Assembly: GCA_045642205.1 (NCBI GenBank)
Contig: JAZUIK010000181.1
Coordinates: forward strand, 7,620-71,619
Origin: RUG760 sp045642205
GTDB lineage: Bacteria > Bacillota > Clostridia > Lachnospirales > Bianqueaceae
Direction of reading: 5' to 3'
DNA: 64,000 nucleotides
A model generated the notes under the pieces. It saw nothing but the letters and a program-made list of their open reading frames with translations. It searched no databases and was not told the origin of the DNA. The position numbers and the translations under genes are program-made. Positions 8,880-17,996 of the stretch are shown one piece after another. The number at the start of each line of letters is the position of its first letter. Position 1 is the stretch's first letter.

Positions 8880-9329
8880 TTACTTCAGTTCAAAGATAGC
8901 TTCGATCTCAACAGGCTGATTTCCGGGAAGAGAAACCATACCGACTGCAGAACGAGAAGGAGCCTCACCGAAAATGTCGATCAGAACCTGGCTTCCACCG
9001 TTAGCAACCTTGGGCTGATCATAGAAATCTGCATCGGATCCTACGAAAACAAGGATCTTTACACACTTCTTAACGTTCTCCAGACCACAGTTGGCATCCA
9101 CAACGCTCAGCAGATTCAGAACAGCATTACGTGCACACTGCTGTCCCTGCTCGATGGTCAGTTCCTTACCAAGCTTACCGTGAACTGCATCACCTTCCAG
9201 ATCGCTTCCGCAACCGGAAATATATACGAGCTTGTCGCCGAAGGGCATAGCCTGGGTGTAAAGACCGCCCTTTGCAGGAGCAGGAGGAAGAACGATGTTC
9301 TTTTCTTTCATAATTTCATAAATTCCCAT
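8880..9329 (-). CDS. RidA/YjgF-family protein
   Basis: A protein of 149 residues. The RidA superfamily deaminates reactive enamine/imine intermediates or binds small ligands as a trimer. The N-terminal PPAPAKGGLYTQAMPFGDKLVYISG and the C-terminal EAPSRSAVGMVSLPGNQPVEIEA fit the family; an Arg in the PSRSAVG segment occupies the position that binds substrate carboxylate in active members. AAAGGAG lies seven bases before the ATG. It follows metK in the same direction, with about 90 bases between them. Deaminase activity versus a merely related fold cannot be decided from sequence. Confidence 0.85.
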   Translation of the reverse strand: MGIYEIMKEKNIVLPPAPAKGGLYTQAMPFGDKLVYISGCGSDLEGDAVHGKLGKELTIEQGQQCARNAVLNLLSVVDANCGLENVKKCVKILVFVGSDADFYDQPKVANGGSQVLIDIFGEAPSRSAVGMVSLPGNQPVEIEAIFELK

Positions 9330-9421
9330 GATAAATCTCCTTTCATGATCGTATGAGAAAATTGCTTTTTATATTTCAGGGTTCCTTCGTTTTTTTCGAA
9401 AGAGGTTCCTTCATAACAAGA

Positions 9422-10612
9422 TTAATTGAAGCAGGCCTTCAGAGCTTCTACCTTATCGGTATCCTCCCAGCGGACCTTCAGATCTTCACGACCCATATGT
9501 CCATATGCAGCCAACTGACGATAGATGGGCTTTCTCAGCTGCAGTTCTCTGATGATGGCTGCAGGGCGGAAATCGAAGACTTTTTCTACAGCCTTGACCA
9601 GCTCTTTTTCATCTACCGTGGATGTTCCAAAGGTATCCACCAGGATACTGACAGGCTTGGATACACCGATGGCATAAGCCAGCTGGATCTCGCACTTTTT
9701 AGCAAGACCGGCAGCAACCACATTCTTAGCTGCATAACGAGCCGCATAGCAGGCACTTCTGTCTACCTTTGTCGGATCCTTTCCGGAGAAGCATCCGCCG
9801 CCATGACGTGCATATCCGCCGTAGGTATCGACAATGATCTTTCTTCCGGTCAATCCGCTGTCTCCCATAGGTCCACCGATAACAAATCGTCCTGTAGGAT
9901 TGATGAAGATCTTGGTATTCTCGTCCATCAGTTCAGCAGGAATGGTGGTACGGATAACCTTCTCTTCAATGTCTTTTCTCAAGGTTTCCATCTCTACAGC
10001 ATCAGAATGCTGAGAAGAAACAACGACCGTATCGATACGAACAGGAACTCCATTTGCATATTCTACGGTTACCTGAGACTTTCCGTCCGGTCTGAGATAG
10101 GGAAGAGTGCCGTTCTTTCTGACTTCTGTTAGCTTTTTGGAAAGTTTATGAGAAAGAGAGATAGGAAGAGGCATCAATTCGGGAGTCTCATCGCAGGCAT
10201 AACCAAACATCATACCCTGGTCTCCTGCTCCGAACAGATCTTCCTCATCCTGAGCACCTTCTTTATTCTCCATGGAATGATCGACACCCAGAGCAATATC
10301 GGCAGACTGCTCATTGATCGCCGTCATAACCGCACAGGTATTGCAGTCAAATCCATAAGCATCATTATCATATCCTACTTCTCGAATGACGTTTCTGGCA
10401 ATCTTTGGAATATCCACGTAGCAGTTTGTGGTGATCTCACCGACGATCATGACCATGCCGGTGGTTGCCATTGTTTCAGCAGCAACACGTCCCATGGGAT
10501 CGTTGGTCAGGATCTCATCAACAATGGCATCAGAAATCTGATCACAGATCTTATCGGGATGTCCTTCCGTGACGGACTCTGAAGTGAATAACGTACGCAT
10601 TAATTCTGACAT
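9422..10612 (-). CDS. metK: S-adenosylmethionine synthetase
   Basis: This 396-residue protein is full length for MetK, which makes S-adenosylmethionine from methionine and ATP in the cytoplasm. Visible landmarks are EGHPDKICDQ near residue 17, the GAGDQGMMFGYA loop near 120, and GGGCFSGKDPTKVDRS near 260, where most members have Ala in place of the Cys. AAAGGA precedes the ATG by a normal distance. The gap to the HD-domain gene upstream is only about 50 bases and contains no SAM riboswitch, so it is probably transcribed with the dnaN-recF block or from a promoter I could not recognise. Confidence 0.97.
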   Translation of the reverse strand: MSELMRTLFTSESVTEGHPDKICDQISDAIVDEILTNDPMGRVAAETMATTGMVMIVGEITTNCYVDIPKIARNVIREVGYDNDAYGFDCNTCAVMTAINEQSADIALGVDHSMENKEGAQDEEDLFGAGDQGMMFGYACDETPELMPLPISLSHKLSKKLTEVRKNGTLPYLRPDGKSQVTVEYANGVPVRIDTVVVSSQHSDAVEMETLRKDIEEKVIRTTIPAELMDENTKIFINPTGRFVIGGPMGDSGLTGRKIIVDTYGGYARHGGGCFSGKDPTKVDRSACYAARYAAKNVVAAGLAKKCEIQLAYAIGVSKPVSILVDTFGTSTVDEKELVKAVEKVFDFRPAAIIRELQLRKPIYRQLAAYGHMGREDLKVRWEDTDKVEALKACFN

Positions 10613-10665
10613 ACTGTTTTCCTTTCAAGTATATATGGTTTCTTTGTGGCCTTCTTTAGCGGATA

Positions 10666-11247
10666 TCAGATATGATCGTTCAGTTCATCCAACGTGACAT
10701 TAAAGTCAGGAATAAACTCTTCCATAAATGCATCCACTACCGGAAGATGCATTTCTTCAATGGAATTTCTTAAGGCTTCTTCAGCCTTCAGAAACTCTTT
10801 GTTTCCGCTTCTTTTTTCTTCCAGACACTTAGTGTAAGCTGCGATCTTATCGGCTGCTTTTACCAGCATCTTTTCTTTTTGATCCTCAGGCTGTATCAGA
10901 GAACGGTATTCGTCCTTCAGATCCTCCGGGAGCATCTGGATCATTTTATCCTCTGCGATCTGCTCGATCTGTTTGTAAGCCTTTGTGATCTCTGCGTTAA
11001 AGTATTTGATGGGAGTTACCAGATCTCCGGTAATGACTTCACCGGTTTCATGGAATACAGCGATCGCCATGACATGTTCCGGATCCACATTCCCTCCAAA
11101 TCTTTTATTTTCCATCAAAGCCAGACAATGAGCGATCATTGCTACCTGCAGTGAATGCTCCTGGATATTTTCCTCACGAACAGAAGGCATCAATCCCCAT
11201 CGTTTGATATGTTTCATTCTTGCGATATACGCAAAAAAACGACTCAT
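10666..11247 (-). CDS. YfbR-like HD-domain 5'-deoxynucleotidase
   Basis: A 193-residue HD-domain protein: HSLQVAMIAH near residue 31 supplies the first His, FHETGE near 69 the HD-equivalent metal ligands, and a further Asp is in the ITGD segment. YfbR-type enzymes dephosphorylate deoxynucleoside monophosphates. Its start codon overlaps the recF stop (ATGA), so it is translationally coupled to recF and belongs to the origin operon. Substrate assignment comes from family resemblance. Confidence 0.85.
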   Translation of the reverse strand: MSRFFAYIARMKHIKRWGLMPSVREENIQEHSLQVAMIAHCLALMENKRFGGNVDPEHVMAIAVFHETGEVITGDLVTPIKYFNAEITKAYKQIEQIAEDKMIQMLPEDLKDEYRSLIQPEDQKEKMLVKAADKIAAYTKCLEEKRSGNKEFLKAEEALRNSIEEMHLPVVDAFMEEFIPDFNVTLDELNDHI

Positions 11248-12395
11248 GATGTTGTCTGCTCCTTTTCTTTGTTTTCCTCTATCTCTGCTTCTTCTTTTTG
11301 AGTTTCAGCATCAACGGTTCCTTCCTGTACATAAAAAAGACCGCTGACATTCAATGATCTGATACTGTCTTCCACACCGGTACAGGTAAGGATCGTCTGA
11401 TTGTTTTCTATGTACGATGCCAGCTGTGTCTGTCTTTGCTTATCCAGTTCACTCATAACATCATCCAGAAGCAGCACCGGCGTATCTCCGGTCTCATCTT
11501 TCATCATTTTCAGTTCTGCCAGTTTTAAAGAGAGAGCAGAAGTTCTTTGCTGTCCCTGTGATCCATAGATCCTGACATCTTTTTCATTCAGAAAGATAGC
11601 CATATCGTCATGTTGAGGACCATCTCCGGTGGTTCCCAATCTGAAATCTCTTTCAAAGTGTCTTTCCAGAACATCCATAAATGCATTTTCATCCATGGGA
11701 GAATGGCATACATATTCGATGCGCATCTGTTCTGTCACTTTTGCCTCTTTGGTGATCTCTTTATGGATCACGGAAGTATAAGCCTCTAATCTTTTGATAA
11801 AAGCTTCTCTCTTCTTCATGACCCTGACACCATAGTAGGCAAGCTGCCTGTCCCAGGCAAACAAAGTATCTTTCACCATCTGAGGATCATTACTGTTCTT
11901 CAGAAGCTGATTTCTCTGCCGAAGCACATGATAATATTGCTGCAGATCATGAAGATAGACCGCATCGACCTGGGAAAGCTCCATATCGATGAATTTTCTT
12001 CGAAACTGCGGACCATTCTTGATCAGAGAAAGATCCTCCGGAGAAAAGACGACCACATGAAATCTTCCTATCAGTTCACTGATCTTTCTGACAGGATAGT
12101 CATTGATCCGGATCGTCTTTCTTCCGTTTTTTCTCAAGATGATCTCTATCTTTTCTTCTTTTCCTCTCACCTCGTAAACGATAGAAACATAAGATTCTTC
12201 TTTTCCCTGAAGAATGCATTCCTTATCGTTGGTCGTTCGGTGAGATCTTCCGGTCGCACAGTAATATACTCCTTCCAGAAGATTCGTTTTTCCCTGGGCA
12301 TTATCTCCGTAGAAGATATTGATACCATTCTTCATGTCCAGGAGAAGTTCGTCGTAATTTCTGAAATTGCGGAGCAGCAGCTGCTTCACATACAT
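11244..12395 (-). CDS. recF: DNA replication and repair protein RecF
   Basis: A 383-residue SMC-like ATPase. Walker A is GDNAQGKTN near residue 30, the ABC-type signature region GSQGQQRTSALSLKLAE lies near 280, and Walker B LLLDDVMSELD near 315. RecF helps load RecA at gaps behind stalled forks. The last 25 residues are an acidic and Lys-rich tail. It starts two bases after the yaaA stop and overlaps the next start codon, in the conserved order dnaA-dnaN-yaaA-recF. Confidence 0.95.
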   Translation of the reverse strand: MYVKQLLLRNFRNYDELLLDMKNGINIFYGDNAQGKTNLLEGVYYCATGRSHRTTNDKECILQGKEESYVSIVYEVRGKEEKIEIILRKNGRKTIRINDYPVRKISELIGRFHVVVFSPEDLSLIKNGPQFRRKFIDMELSQVDAVYLHDLQQYYHVLRQRNQLLKNSNDPQMVKDTLFAWDRQLAYYGVRVMKKREAFIKRLEAYTSVIHKEITKEAKVTEQMRIEYVCHSPMDENAFMDVLERHFERDFRLGTTGDGPQHDDMAIFLNEKDVRIYGSQGQQRTSALSLKLAELKMMKDETGDTPVLLLDDVMSELDKQRQTQLASYIENNQTILTCTGVEDSIRSLNVSGLFYVQEGTVDAETQKEEAEIEENKEKEQTTS

Positions 12396-12397
12396 AT

Positions 12398-12613
12398 TCA
12401 GTTATCCGTTTCTATCTGATAGATTGTTCCATCCACTTCCACCGTATCACCGGTGTAAAGTTTCTTTCTGATAACAGAAGTAACCTCTCCGTTGATCTTT
12501 ACCAGACCTTCTTCGATCATACTTCTGGCATCTCCACCACTCATGGCGATATTTTCCAGTTTCAAAAACTGATTCAGCTGGATAAATTCACCTCTTACTT
12601 TTACTTTTTCCAT
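12398..12613 (-). CDS. yaaA: S4-domain RNA-binding protein YaaA
   Basis: A 71-residue protein made of a single S4 domain (LNQFLKLENIAMSGGDARSM, then LVKINGEV), the small RNA-binding protein regularly found between dnaN and recF. The start is taken as ATG 12613, which has AGGAG five bases upstream; a GTG two codons earlier would sit on top of that site. Its precise role is unsettled, though a link to ribosome assembly has been proposed for the family. Confidence 0.9.
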   Translation of the reverse strand: MEKVKVRGEFIQLNQFLKLENIAMSGGDARSMIEEGLVKINGEVTSVIRKKLYTGDTVEVDGTIYQIETDN

Positions 12614-12632
12614 ACCCACTCCTTTTCTACAC

Positions 12633-13742
12633 TTAGTTGTGCAGACGGATGGGAAGGATGAAGTACTGATAATCGTTTCCTTCGGCAGCCTGAATGATAC
12701 AGGGAGTCAGAGAAGAAGAGAAGTTGATGGTGATATCTTCATCACTGATCGCCTTCAGAGCATCCATATAATACTTAGGATTGAAAGCGATGGTCAGAGG
12801 TTCACCCTCTGTCATATTGATCTCAACTTCCTCACGAGCCGTTCCGGTCTCTGCATTGGAGGTGATGACAATCTTATCTTTTTCTACTTCCAGTCGGATG
12901 GGGCTGTTCTTGCTCTCACGGCTGATCAGAGCTGCACGGTCAACACTGTCAAGAAGATCCTTTTTCTTTACAGAGATCTTGGTCTTGAATTCCATTGCCA
13001 GATTTCTCTCATAGTTCAGGAAAGTTCCTTCCAGAAGTCTGGTCAGGACGATGGTATTGTTCATGATGAACATGGCATGCTTTCCGGTAAATACCATGGT
13101 TGCCAGGGATTCTTCTTCCGTCTCCAGGATCTTATTGATCTCACTGAGTGCCTTACCGGGAACAGTGACCTTAAATTCCTGAGTGCTGTTGACCTTGGTT
13201 CTCTTCATAGAGATACGGAAACCATCGACAGCAACGATGTAGAGGTAACCACCTCTGACATCAAAAAGTTCACCGGTCAGAACAGGACGACCACTGTTTT
13301 CAGGTGCAATGGAGAAAATGGTGTTGCTGATCATATCACGCAGAACAGCCTGGTTGATGAGGATCTCCTGTTCCTTTTTGATCTCAGGAAGACGGGGAAA
13401 ATCCTTACCGGACAGAGTACCGATCGTAAACTTGGATCTTGCACACTCGATGGTCATATGAGAATCGTCGGTAGTTTCGATCTTTACATCTTCATCGGGA
13501 AGACGGCGGATGATCTCTCCGAACATACGGGCATTCACAGCAACGGAACCTTCATTTCTGACTACAGCTTCGATAGAAGTCTGGATTCCCATTTCAAGAT
13601 CATTTCCAAGAAGGGTCAGGGTGCTTCCTGCTCCTTCCAGAAGGATATCTTCCAGGATCGGCATCGTTGTACGAACAGAAACTGCCTTGGAAACGATACC
13701 TACAGCTTTCAGAAGGTCATTACGATTACAAACGATAAGCAT
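12633..13742 (-). CDS. dnaN: DNA polymerase III beta subunit (sliding clamp)
   Basis: A 369-residue clamp with the three repeated domains of DnaN and the conserved C-terminal ending YQYFILPIRL. It rings DNA and tethers the replicative polymerase. The start is ATG 13742 (MLIVCNRNDL) behind AAAGGAG; a longer frame begins 16 codons earlier but has no ribosome site. It lies downstream of dnaA in the same direction, separated by an intergenic block with DnaA boxes. Confidence 0.97.
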   Translation of the reverse strand: MLIVCNRNDLLKAVGIVSKAVSVRTTMPILEDILLEGAGSTLTLLGNDLEMGIQTSIEAVVRNEGSVAVNARMFGEIIRRLPDEDVKIETTDDSHMTIECARSKFTIGTLSGKDFPRLPEIKKEQEILINQAVLRDMISNTIFSIAPENSGRPVLTGELFDVRGGYLYIVAVDGFRISMKRTKVNSTQEFKVTVPGKALSEINKILETEEESLATMVFTGKHAMFIMNNTIVLTRLLEGTFLNYERNLAMEFKTKISVKKKDLLDSVDRAALISRESKNSPIRLEVEKDKIVITSNAETGTAREEVEINMTEGEPLTIAFNPKYYMDALKAISDEDITINFSSSLTPCIIQAAEGNDYQYFILPIRLHN

Positions 13743-14084
13743 GATGGACTCCTTTCGATGACAGGATGTGGCGATCGGATAATTGATCATCCATCCTTAT
13801 ATCTTTGATTGATTTAGTCTTCTTCTTAGTAGTGACGTGAAAAGTGTGGAAAACTCTTCTCATCATCGATAAACAGCGGATTGTATGTGTTTAAAAGAAG
13901 GTGGAAAGGTCGTGGAAAAGAAGGGGTGTTATCCACGATATTCACACCGTGAAAAATGAGTGAAAATTTACTTCACAGATTTTGGTCTTTTCCACCCGGT
14001 TTTCACCTTTCATTCACACAATTATACACCTTAAAATGGTAGTTATCCCCCATTTCACCATGAAAATTGTGGATAAGTGGTGAA
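13743..14084. promoter_or_regulatory. dnaA-dnaN intergenic region with DnaA boxes (part of oriC)
   Basis: This 342-base non-coding block has one perfect DnaA box, TGTGGATAA at 14068-14076, and near matches TTATCCACG (13929-13937) and TTATACACC (14032-14040). Many TTCACA/GTGGAAA-like fragments lie in between. The arrangement corresponds to the second (incC-like) half of a bipartite origin as in Bacillus subtilis. The dnaN promoter must also lie here, but none stands out. Confidence 0.7.
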
Positions 14085-15431
14085 TTATTCGCCGTTGATC
14101 CTCTTTTGCATGTCTTCAATGCTGCGTTTCAGTTCGTTTCCGGTGGGTCCTTTGAGATCCTCGGCGATCTTATTGCAGGCATGGATGACGGTGGTATGAT
14201 CTCTTCCTCCGAAATATCCACCGATGGCAGAGAGAGGTTCCTCTGTCAGTTGTCTGGAAAGATACATGGCGATCTGTCTGGGATAGGCGATCTCCTTGGG
14301 TTTTTTCTTGGAGCGGATATCTTCTTCCTTAATATTATATCGCTCACAGACAACATCGATGATCCGGGGGACAGTAACAGTCTTAATGATACCACTTCCG
14401 ATGTAATCCTTCAATGCTTCCTGAGCCAGAGAAATGTCGATCTCACGGTCCGGATAGAGGCGGGAGAAGCCGTTGACTCTGGTCAGAGCACCTTCCAGCT
14501 CACGAATGTTGGAGGAGATGTTGTTGGCAATATAACTGAGGACAGGAATATCGACGGAAATATTGTTCATCTCGGCCTTCTTCTGAAGGATCGCGACACG
14601 GGTCTCATAGTCAGGTGCCTTGATGTCTGCTACCATTCCGGATTTAAAACGGCTGCGGATCCTTTCTTCCAGAAGTTGGATCTCCTCCGGAGGACGATCT
14701 CCGGAAATGACGATCTGCTTGTTGCCATCATACAGAGCATTGAAAGTATGGAAGAATTCCAGCTGGGTACTTTCCTTACCACCAATGAACTGGATATCGT
14801 CGATCAGAAGGACATCGATCAGACGATATTTTCTTCTGAATTCTTCAGTAGTACCTTTGGCAATGGCGGCAATGATCTCATTGGTAAAGGTCTCAGAGGT
14901 AACATAGAGAACTTTCTTGGTAGGATCCTCTGTCAGTACCTTATGAGCGATGGATTGCATCAGATGAGTTTTACCAAGTCCCGGAGATCCCCAGATAAAC
15001 AAGGGATTGTACATCTGTCCGGGCATTTCTGAAACAGCCATGGCTGATGCAAAGGCCAGCTGATTATTATTTCCCTTGATGAAGTTCTCAAAGGTATATT
15101 TGGGATTTAATCCGGCAGCCAGTGCTAAGTCATTGATCATGACCTGCTGCTGGAGATTCGCGGACTCTTCTTTACTGTATTTTCCCTTTTGATAGATCTT
15201 GAAGGAAAGGGGAAGTCCCAATTCTTCAAAATACTGGGAAAAGTGCTGAGCATAACGGTTTTCGATAATGTTGATAGCCATGGGTTCATTGGTTTCCAGG
15301 ATCAACATGCGATCGTTTTCAATGGTGATGGGACTCAGACCCGAAAACCAGGTGTCAAAGCTGAGGGGAGAGACCCTCTGCTTTAAGAGTACCATCAGAT
15401 CATCAAAAACCTGACGGGCATCCATTGCCAT
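14085..15431 (-). CDS. dnaA: Chromosomal replication initiator DnaA
   Basis: A protein of 448 residues. Domain I (about 1-75) binds partner proteins, a short linker follows, and the AAA+ domain carries Walker A GSPGLGKTHL near residue 150 and Walker B DVLLIDDIQFI near 210. The C-terminal DNA-binding domain has the signature GGRDHTTVIHACNKI near 415-430, which reads DnaA boxes. AGGAGG precedes the ATG. Boxes lie on both sides of the gene, so it probably controls its own transcription as well as origin opening. Confidence 0.98.
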   Translation of the reverse strand: MAMDARQVFDDLMVLLKQRVSPLSFDTWFSGLSPITIENDRMLILETNEPMAINIIENRYAQHFSQYFEELGLPLSFKIYQKGKYSKEESANLQQQVMINDLALAAGLNPKYTFENFIKGNNNQLAFASAMAVSEMPGQMYNPLFIWGSPGLGKTHLMQSIAHKVLTEDPTKKVLYVTSETFTNEIIAAIAKGTTEEFRRKYRLIDVLLIDDIQFIGGKESTQLEFFHTFNALYDGNKQIVISGDRPPEEIQLLEERIRSRFKSGMVADIKAPDYETRVAILQKKAEMNNISVDIPVLSYIANNISSNIRELEGALTRVNGFSRLYPDREIDISLAQEALKDYIGSGIIKTVTVPRIIDVVCERYNIKEEDIRSKKKPKEIAYPRQIAMYLSRQLTEEPLSAIGGYFGGRDHTTVIHACNKIAEDLKGPTGNELKRSIEDMQKRINGE

Positions 15432-15883
15432 ATGTGTTCCTCCTATATAGGGATCGAAAGAGAAAAGTTCTTATATAATAAGGAAGAAACTTTTTATCCT
15501 TTCGATACGCTGTTATGGCCATTTTTCTGTTATTCGCAGAAAACGGCACAATAATTCATCATAAGTAAATGAAATCATATCAAAATCAAAAAAAGGTTTC
15601 AATATGGATTTCATAGGGAAAAAAGGGAGTGTGGACAATGTGGATAACTGTTATTTTTTCATAAACAGTAAATAAGTTAAGGAAGGACCCTTATAAAGTG
15701 GCATAAAGTCAATAAAACGACTTTTTAAGGGATAACAGATCATCTAGTTATTCACATAGTTATACCCAAAGTGTGGATAACCTGTTCATAAAAATGTGGA
15801 TAACCTGGTTTTTCATAGCATAGAGAAAAGGAAAAAATCCTTATTTTATGCCCCCTCCGAGGGGATAATCTGAAAAAAACTGC
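15432..15883. promoter_or_regulatory. Origin of replication (oriC) between dnaA and rpmH
   Basis: A gene-free block, AT-rich in its left half. DnaA boxes: TGTGGATAA at 15639-15647, 15772-15780 and 15795-15803, TTATTCACA at 15748-15756, and the one-mismatch TTATACCCA at 15760-15768. Four of these fall within 56 bases. Divergent transcription on the two sides and the dnaA/rpmH context support an origin. A small GC-rich hairpin (CCCCTCCGAGGGG) lies near 15852-15864. A melting region is likely but cannot be fixed by eye. Confidence 0.85.
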
Positions 15884-15912
15884 TTGACGTTGTCTTCGGT
15901 TTTTCATATAAT
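15884..15912 (+). promoter_or_regulatory. Promoter of rpmH operon
   Basis: TTGACG (15884-15889) and a perfect TATAAT (15907-15912) are separated by 17 bases, about 37 bases before the rpmH start. Confidence 0.85.
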
Positions 15913-15948
15913 ACCATGGTGTGCTCGAAATAAAGGAGGTGTCCAACT

Positions 15949-16083
15949 ATGGTAACAACATATCGTCCGAAGACCAAGCAGCGCAAGAGAGAGCATGGCT
16001 TCAGAAAAAGAATGGCGACTGCAAATGGTCGTAAAGTTCTTTCCAGAAGAAGAAGAAAGGGCAGAAAGGTTCTTACTGCCTAA
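15949..16083 (+). CDS. rpmH: Ribosomal protein L34
   Basis: A 44-residue, highly basic protein ending in GRKVLTA, with the L34 core HGFRKRMATANGRKVLSRRR. It is part of the large ribosomal subunit. A strong AAAGGAGG site precedes the ATG. It is the first rightward gene after the origin, followed by rnpA, as in most bacteria. The N-terminus (MVTTYRPKTKQ) differs from the more usual MKRTYQP start but aligns without gaps. Confidence 0.97.
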   Translation: MVTTYRPKTKQRKREHGFRKRMATANGRKVLSRRRRKGRKVLTA

Positions 16084-16113
16084 TTTTTCATACTTTGATT
16101 TAGTTTGAACCGG

Positions 16114-16150
16114 CGGCAGATCCAGATGTCTGATGGCCGGTTCAAATTTT
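16114..16150 (+). terminator. Hairpin between rpmH and rnpA
   Basis: An 11-bp stem TTTGAACCGGC/GCCGGTTCAAA is followed by TTTT. The loop can itself form CAGA/TCTG. It probably acts as a partial terminator that keeps rpmH mRNA more abundant than rnpA mRNA, a known feature of this operon. Confidence 0.7.
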
Positions 16151-16167
16151 ATCTGAAAAACTTTTGA

Positions 16168-16500
16168 ATGGAAAGCTTAAAAAAGCAGCAATTCGCGCAA
16201 GTTTACAAAGAAGGAAAGTCCCGCGCGGACGCCCTGATCGTTATGTATGTTCTGGAAAACGATCAGCCCAATAACCGATTGGGAATCACTGTATCAAAAA
16301 AAGTCGGAAACAGTGTAGTGCGTCACAGAGTCAAGAGGATCATCAAAGAGGCTTATCGTCTGCATGAAGATGAATTCAAGACCGGTAGGGATATCGTCGT
16401 TATTGCCCGTCGTCCCGCGATCACGAAAAAGAGCACAGACATGGAAATGTCACTGCGGAGACTGGCAAAGGGATTAAAGATCTTAGAGATGCAGAAATGA
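16168..16500 (+). CDS. rnpA: Ribonuclease P protein component
   Basis: A 110-residue basic protein with the RnpA core NRLGITVSKKVGNSVVRHRVKRI at about residues 46-68, which binds the RNase P RNA. The enzyme trims the 5' leaders of tRNA precursors. The ribosome site before ATG 16168 is poor, fitting its low expression relative to L34. The stop overlaps the yidD start. Confidence 0.96.
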   Translation: MESLKKQQFAQVYKEGKSRADALIVMYVLENDQPNNRLGITVSKKVGNSVVRHRVKRIIKEAYRLHEDEFKTGRDIVVIARRPAITKKSTDMEMSLRRLAKGLKILEMQK

Positions 16501-16706
16501 AAAAAGCACTGCTCTATCTGATCCATTTTTATCAGAAACGGATATCACCGCTGAAGCGGCCATGTTGTCGTTTTTATCCATCCTGTTCTCAGTACGCCTT
16601 TGAGGCTGTATCGAAATATGGTGCGAAAAAAGGAACAAAACTGGCTGTGAAGCGGCTTTTGCGTTGTCATCCTTTTCATCCGGGAGGATATGATCCGGTT
16701 CCGTGA
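16497..16706 (+). CDS. yidD: Membrane protein insertion efficiency factor YidD
   Basis: This 69-residue protein carries the family signature, with cysteines in CCRFYPSCSQYA and the ending HPFHPGGYDPVP. YidD is a small membrane-associated protein that assists YidC. The ATGA overlap with rnpA indicates translational coupling; yidC follows 36 bases later. Confidence 0.96.
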   Translation: MKKALLYLIHFYQKRISPLKRPCCRFYPSCSQYAFEAVSKYGAKKGTKLAVKRLLRCHPFHPGGYDPVP

Positions 16707-16742
16707 TCATAAAAATGACAAGGCTCTATTTACAGAGAGGAA

Positions 16743-17996
16743 ATGTTTAGTATGACGAAAACCGCACTGGCGGCTACAACCAATTGGTTGCTGAAGCCGT
16801 TTGCTCTCTTACTTGGCCTGATTTTCTCCGGTCTGTTCGCTATGCTTAGCGGATCTACCGATGTACAGGCATTGGGTATCACCATTATCCTGTTTACTTT
16901 TATCACCAGACTTCTGATGGCTCCTTTGATGTTCAATCAGCAGCGTTCTTCTCGCCGCATGACTCGTCTGCAGCCGAAGATCCAGAAAATCCAGGATAAG
17001 TACAAAGGTAAAACTGATCCTGAGTCTAACCAGCGCATGCAGCAGGAGATTCAGGCAATCTATAAGGAAAACAAAGCAAATCCCATGTCTGGCTGTCTGC
17101 CTCTTCTGATCCAGATGCCGATCATCTTTGCTCTGTTCGAAGTTCTGAGAAACGTTCCCTTCTATGTGAATACTCTCGGTGATCTCTATAGAGAAATGGC
17201 GACCACCGTTCAGGGTGTCAGTGGAAGCACTGCCTATATCACAGAGAATTTTGCTACTGTGATCAAGGGAATCAGAAACTTTGATGCTGCAAATGTAGAA
17301 TCCATGATGGATCTTTTGTATCATCTGACCTCTAACCAGTGGACAGAGTTGATGACAAAGCTGAATCTGTCCGGAAATACTGCATTTGTTGCTGCATATG
17401 AGAGTGTTACCCGCATCAATACGTTTGGTGCCGGTGTTCTGACATTCAATCTGTGCGAAAATCCCGGCTTCAGAGGTTGGAATATGGTCATTCCTATCGT
17501 TGCCGGTGTTACCACCTTCCTGCAGAGTTTCATTACAACGCAGGCAAATGAGAAGCGCCAGAAGATGGCAAGCCCTGATGGTATTGCAGATCAGACACAG
17601 AAGTCCATGAAGATGATGAATTATTTCTTCCCCTTCATGACCGCTTACTTTGCTGTGAACATGCCTGCCGGTCTTGGTCTTTACTGGATCGTTTCCAACA
17701 TCTTCGGTATCATCTCTCAGCTGATCAGCGATGCTATCCTGGATAAGGAAGAGTACAAGGAAGCTGTTAAGAGAAGAGATGAGCTCATTGCTAAGAGAGA
17801 AGCAGCTATGAATGACAAGTCTCGTCTGGATAAGTCCACCGGAGGCCGTCTTGGTGCTGCGTCCAATGCACAGAGCAAGGCATCTCTTGCCGGCGGAAGA
17901 AAGGTGCAGCAGCCTAAAGCAGAGACAAAACCTGTGATCGAGGCAGAAGCTGTTGAAGTGAAGGAAGAGAAAGTGGAGGAGGACTCCGAAGAATGA
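16743..17996 (+). CDS. yidC: Membrane protein insertase YidC/SpoIIIJ
   Basis: A 417-residue insertase with about five membrane segments; the conserved hydrophilic-groove segment lies in the first one after the cytoplasmic hairpin (about 75-150), and PMSGCLPLLIQMPIIFALF is the typical second helix. It inserts proteins into the membrane alone or with Sec. A basic and acidic cytoplasmic tail follows. Two starts are possible: ATG 16743 is only about two bases after GAGAGG, so ATG 16752 (MTKTALAAT) may be the true one. The stop overlaps jag by ATGA. Confidence 0.95.
   Translation: MFSMTKTALAATTNWLLKPFALLLGLIFSGLFAMLSGSTDVQALGITIILFTFITRLLMAPLMFNQQRSSRRMTRLQPKIQKIQDKYKGKTDPESNQRMQQEIQAIYKENKANPMSGCLPLLIQMPIIFALFEVLRNVPFYVNTLGDLYREMATTVQGVSGSTAYITENFATVIKGIRNFDAANVESMMDLLYHLTSNQWTELMTKLNLSGNTAFVAAYESVTRINTFGAGVLTFNLCENPGFRGWNMVIPIVAGVTTFLQSFITTQANEKRQKMASPDGIADQTQKSMKMMNYFFPFMTAYFAVNMPAGLGLYWIVSNIFGIISQLISDAILDKEEYKEAVKRRDELIAKREAAMNDKSRLDKSTGGRLGAASNAQSKASLAGGRKVQQPKAETKPVIEAEAVEVKEEKVEEDSEE

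Noticed and set aside
9357..9410. Possible terminator between metK and the RidA gene
   Set aside because: The strand shows mainly a direct repeat (GGTTCCTTC twice) and only a short weak stem.
10613..10665. SAM riboswitch before metK
   Set aside because: Only about 50 bases are available and no SAM-I core is visible.
12639..13808. 389-codon open frame antisense to dnaN
   Set aside because: No recognisable protein features; dnaN on the other strand is certain. Similar long antisense frames over mnmE-like, exporter and glnN genes were dropped for the same reason.
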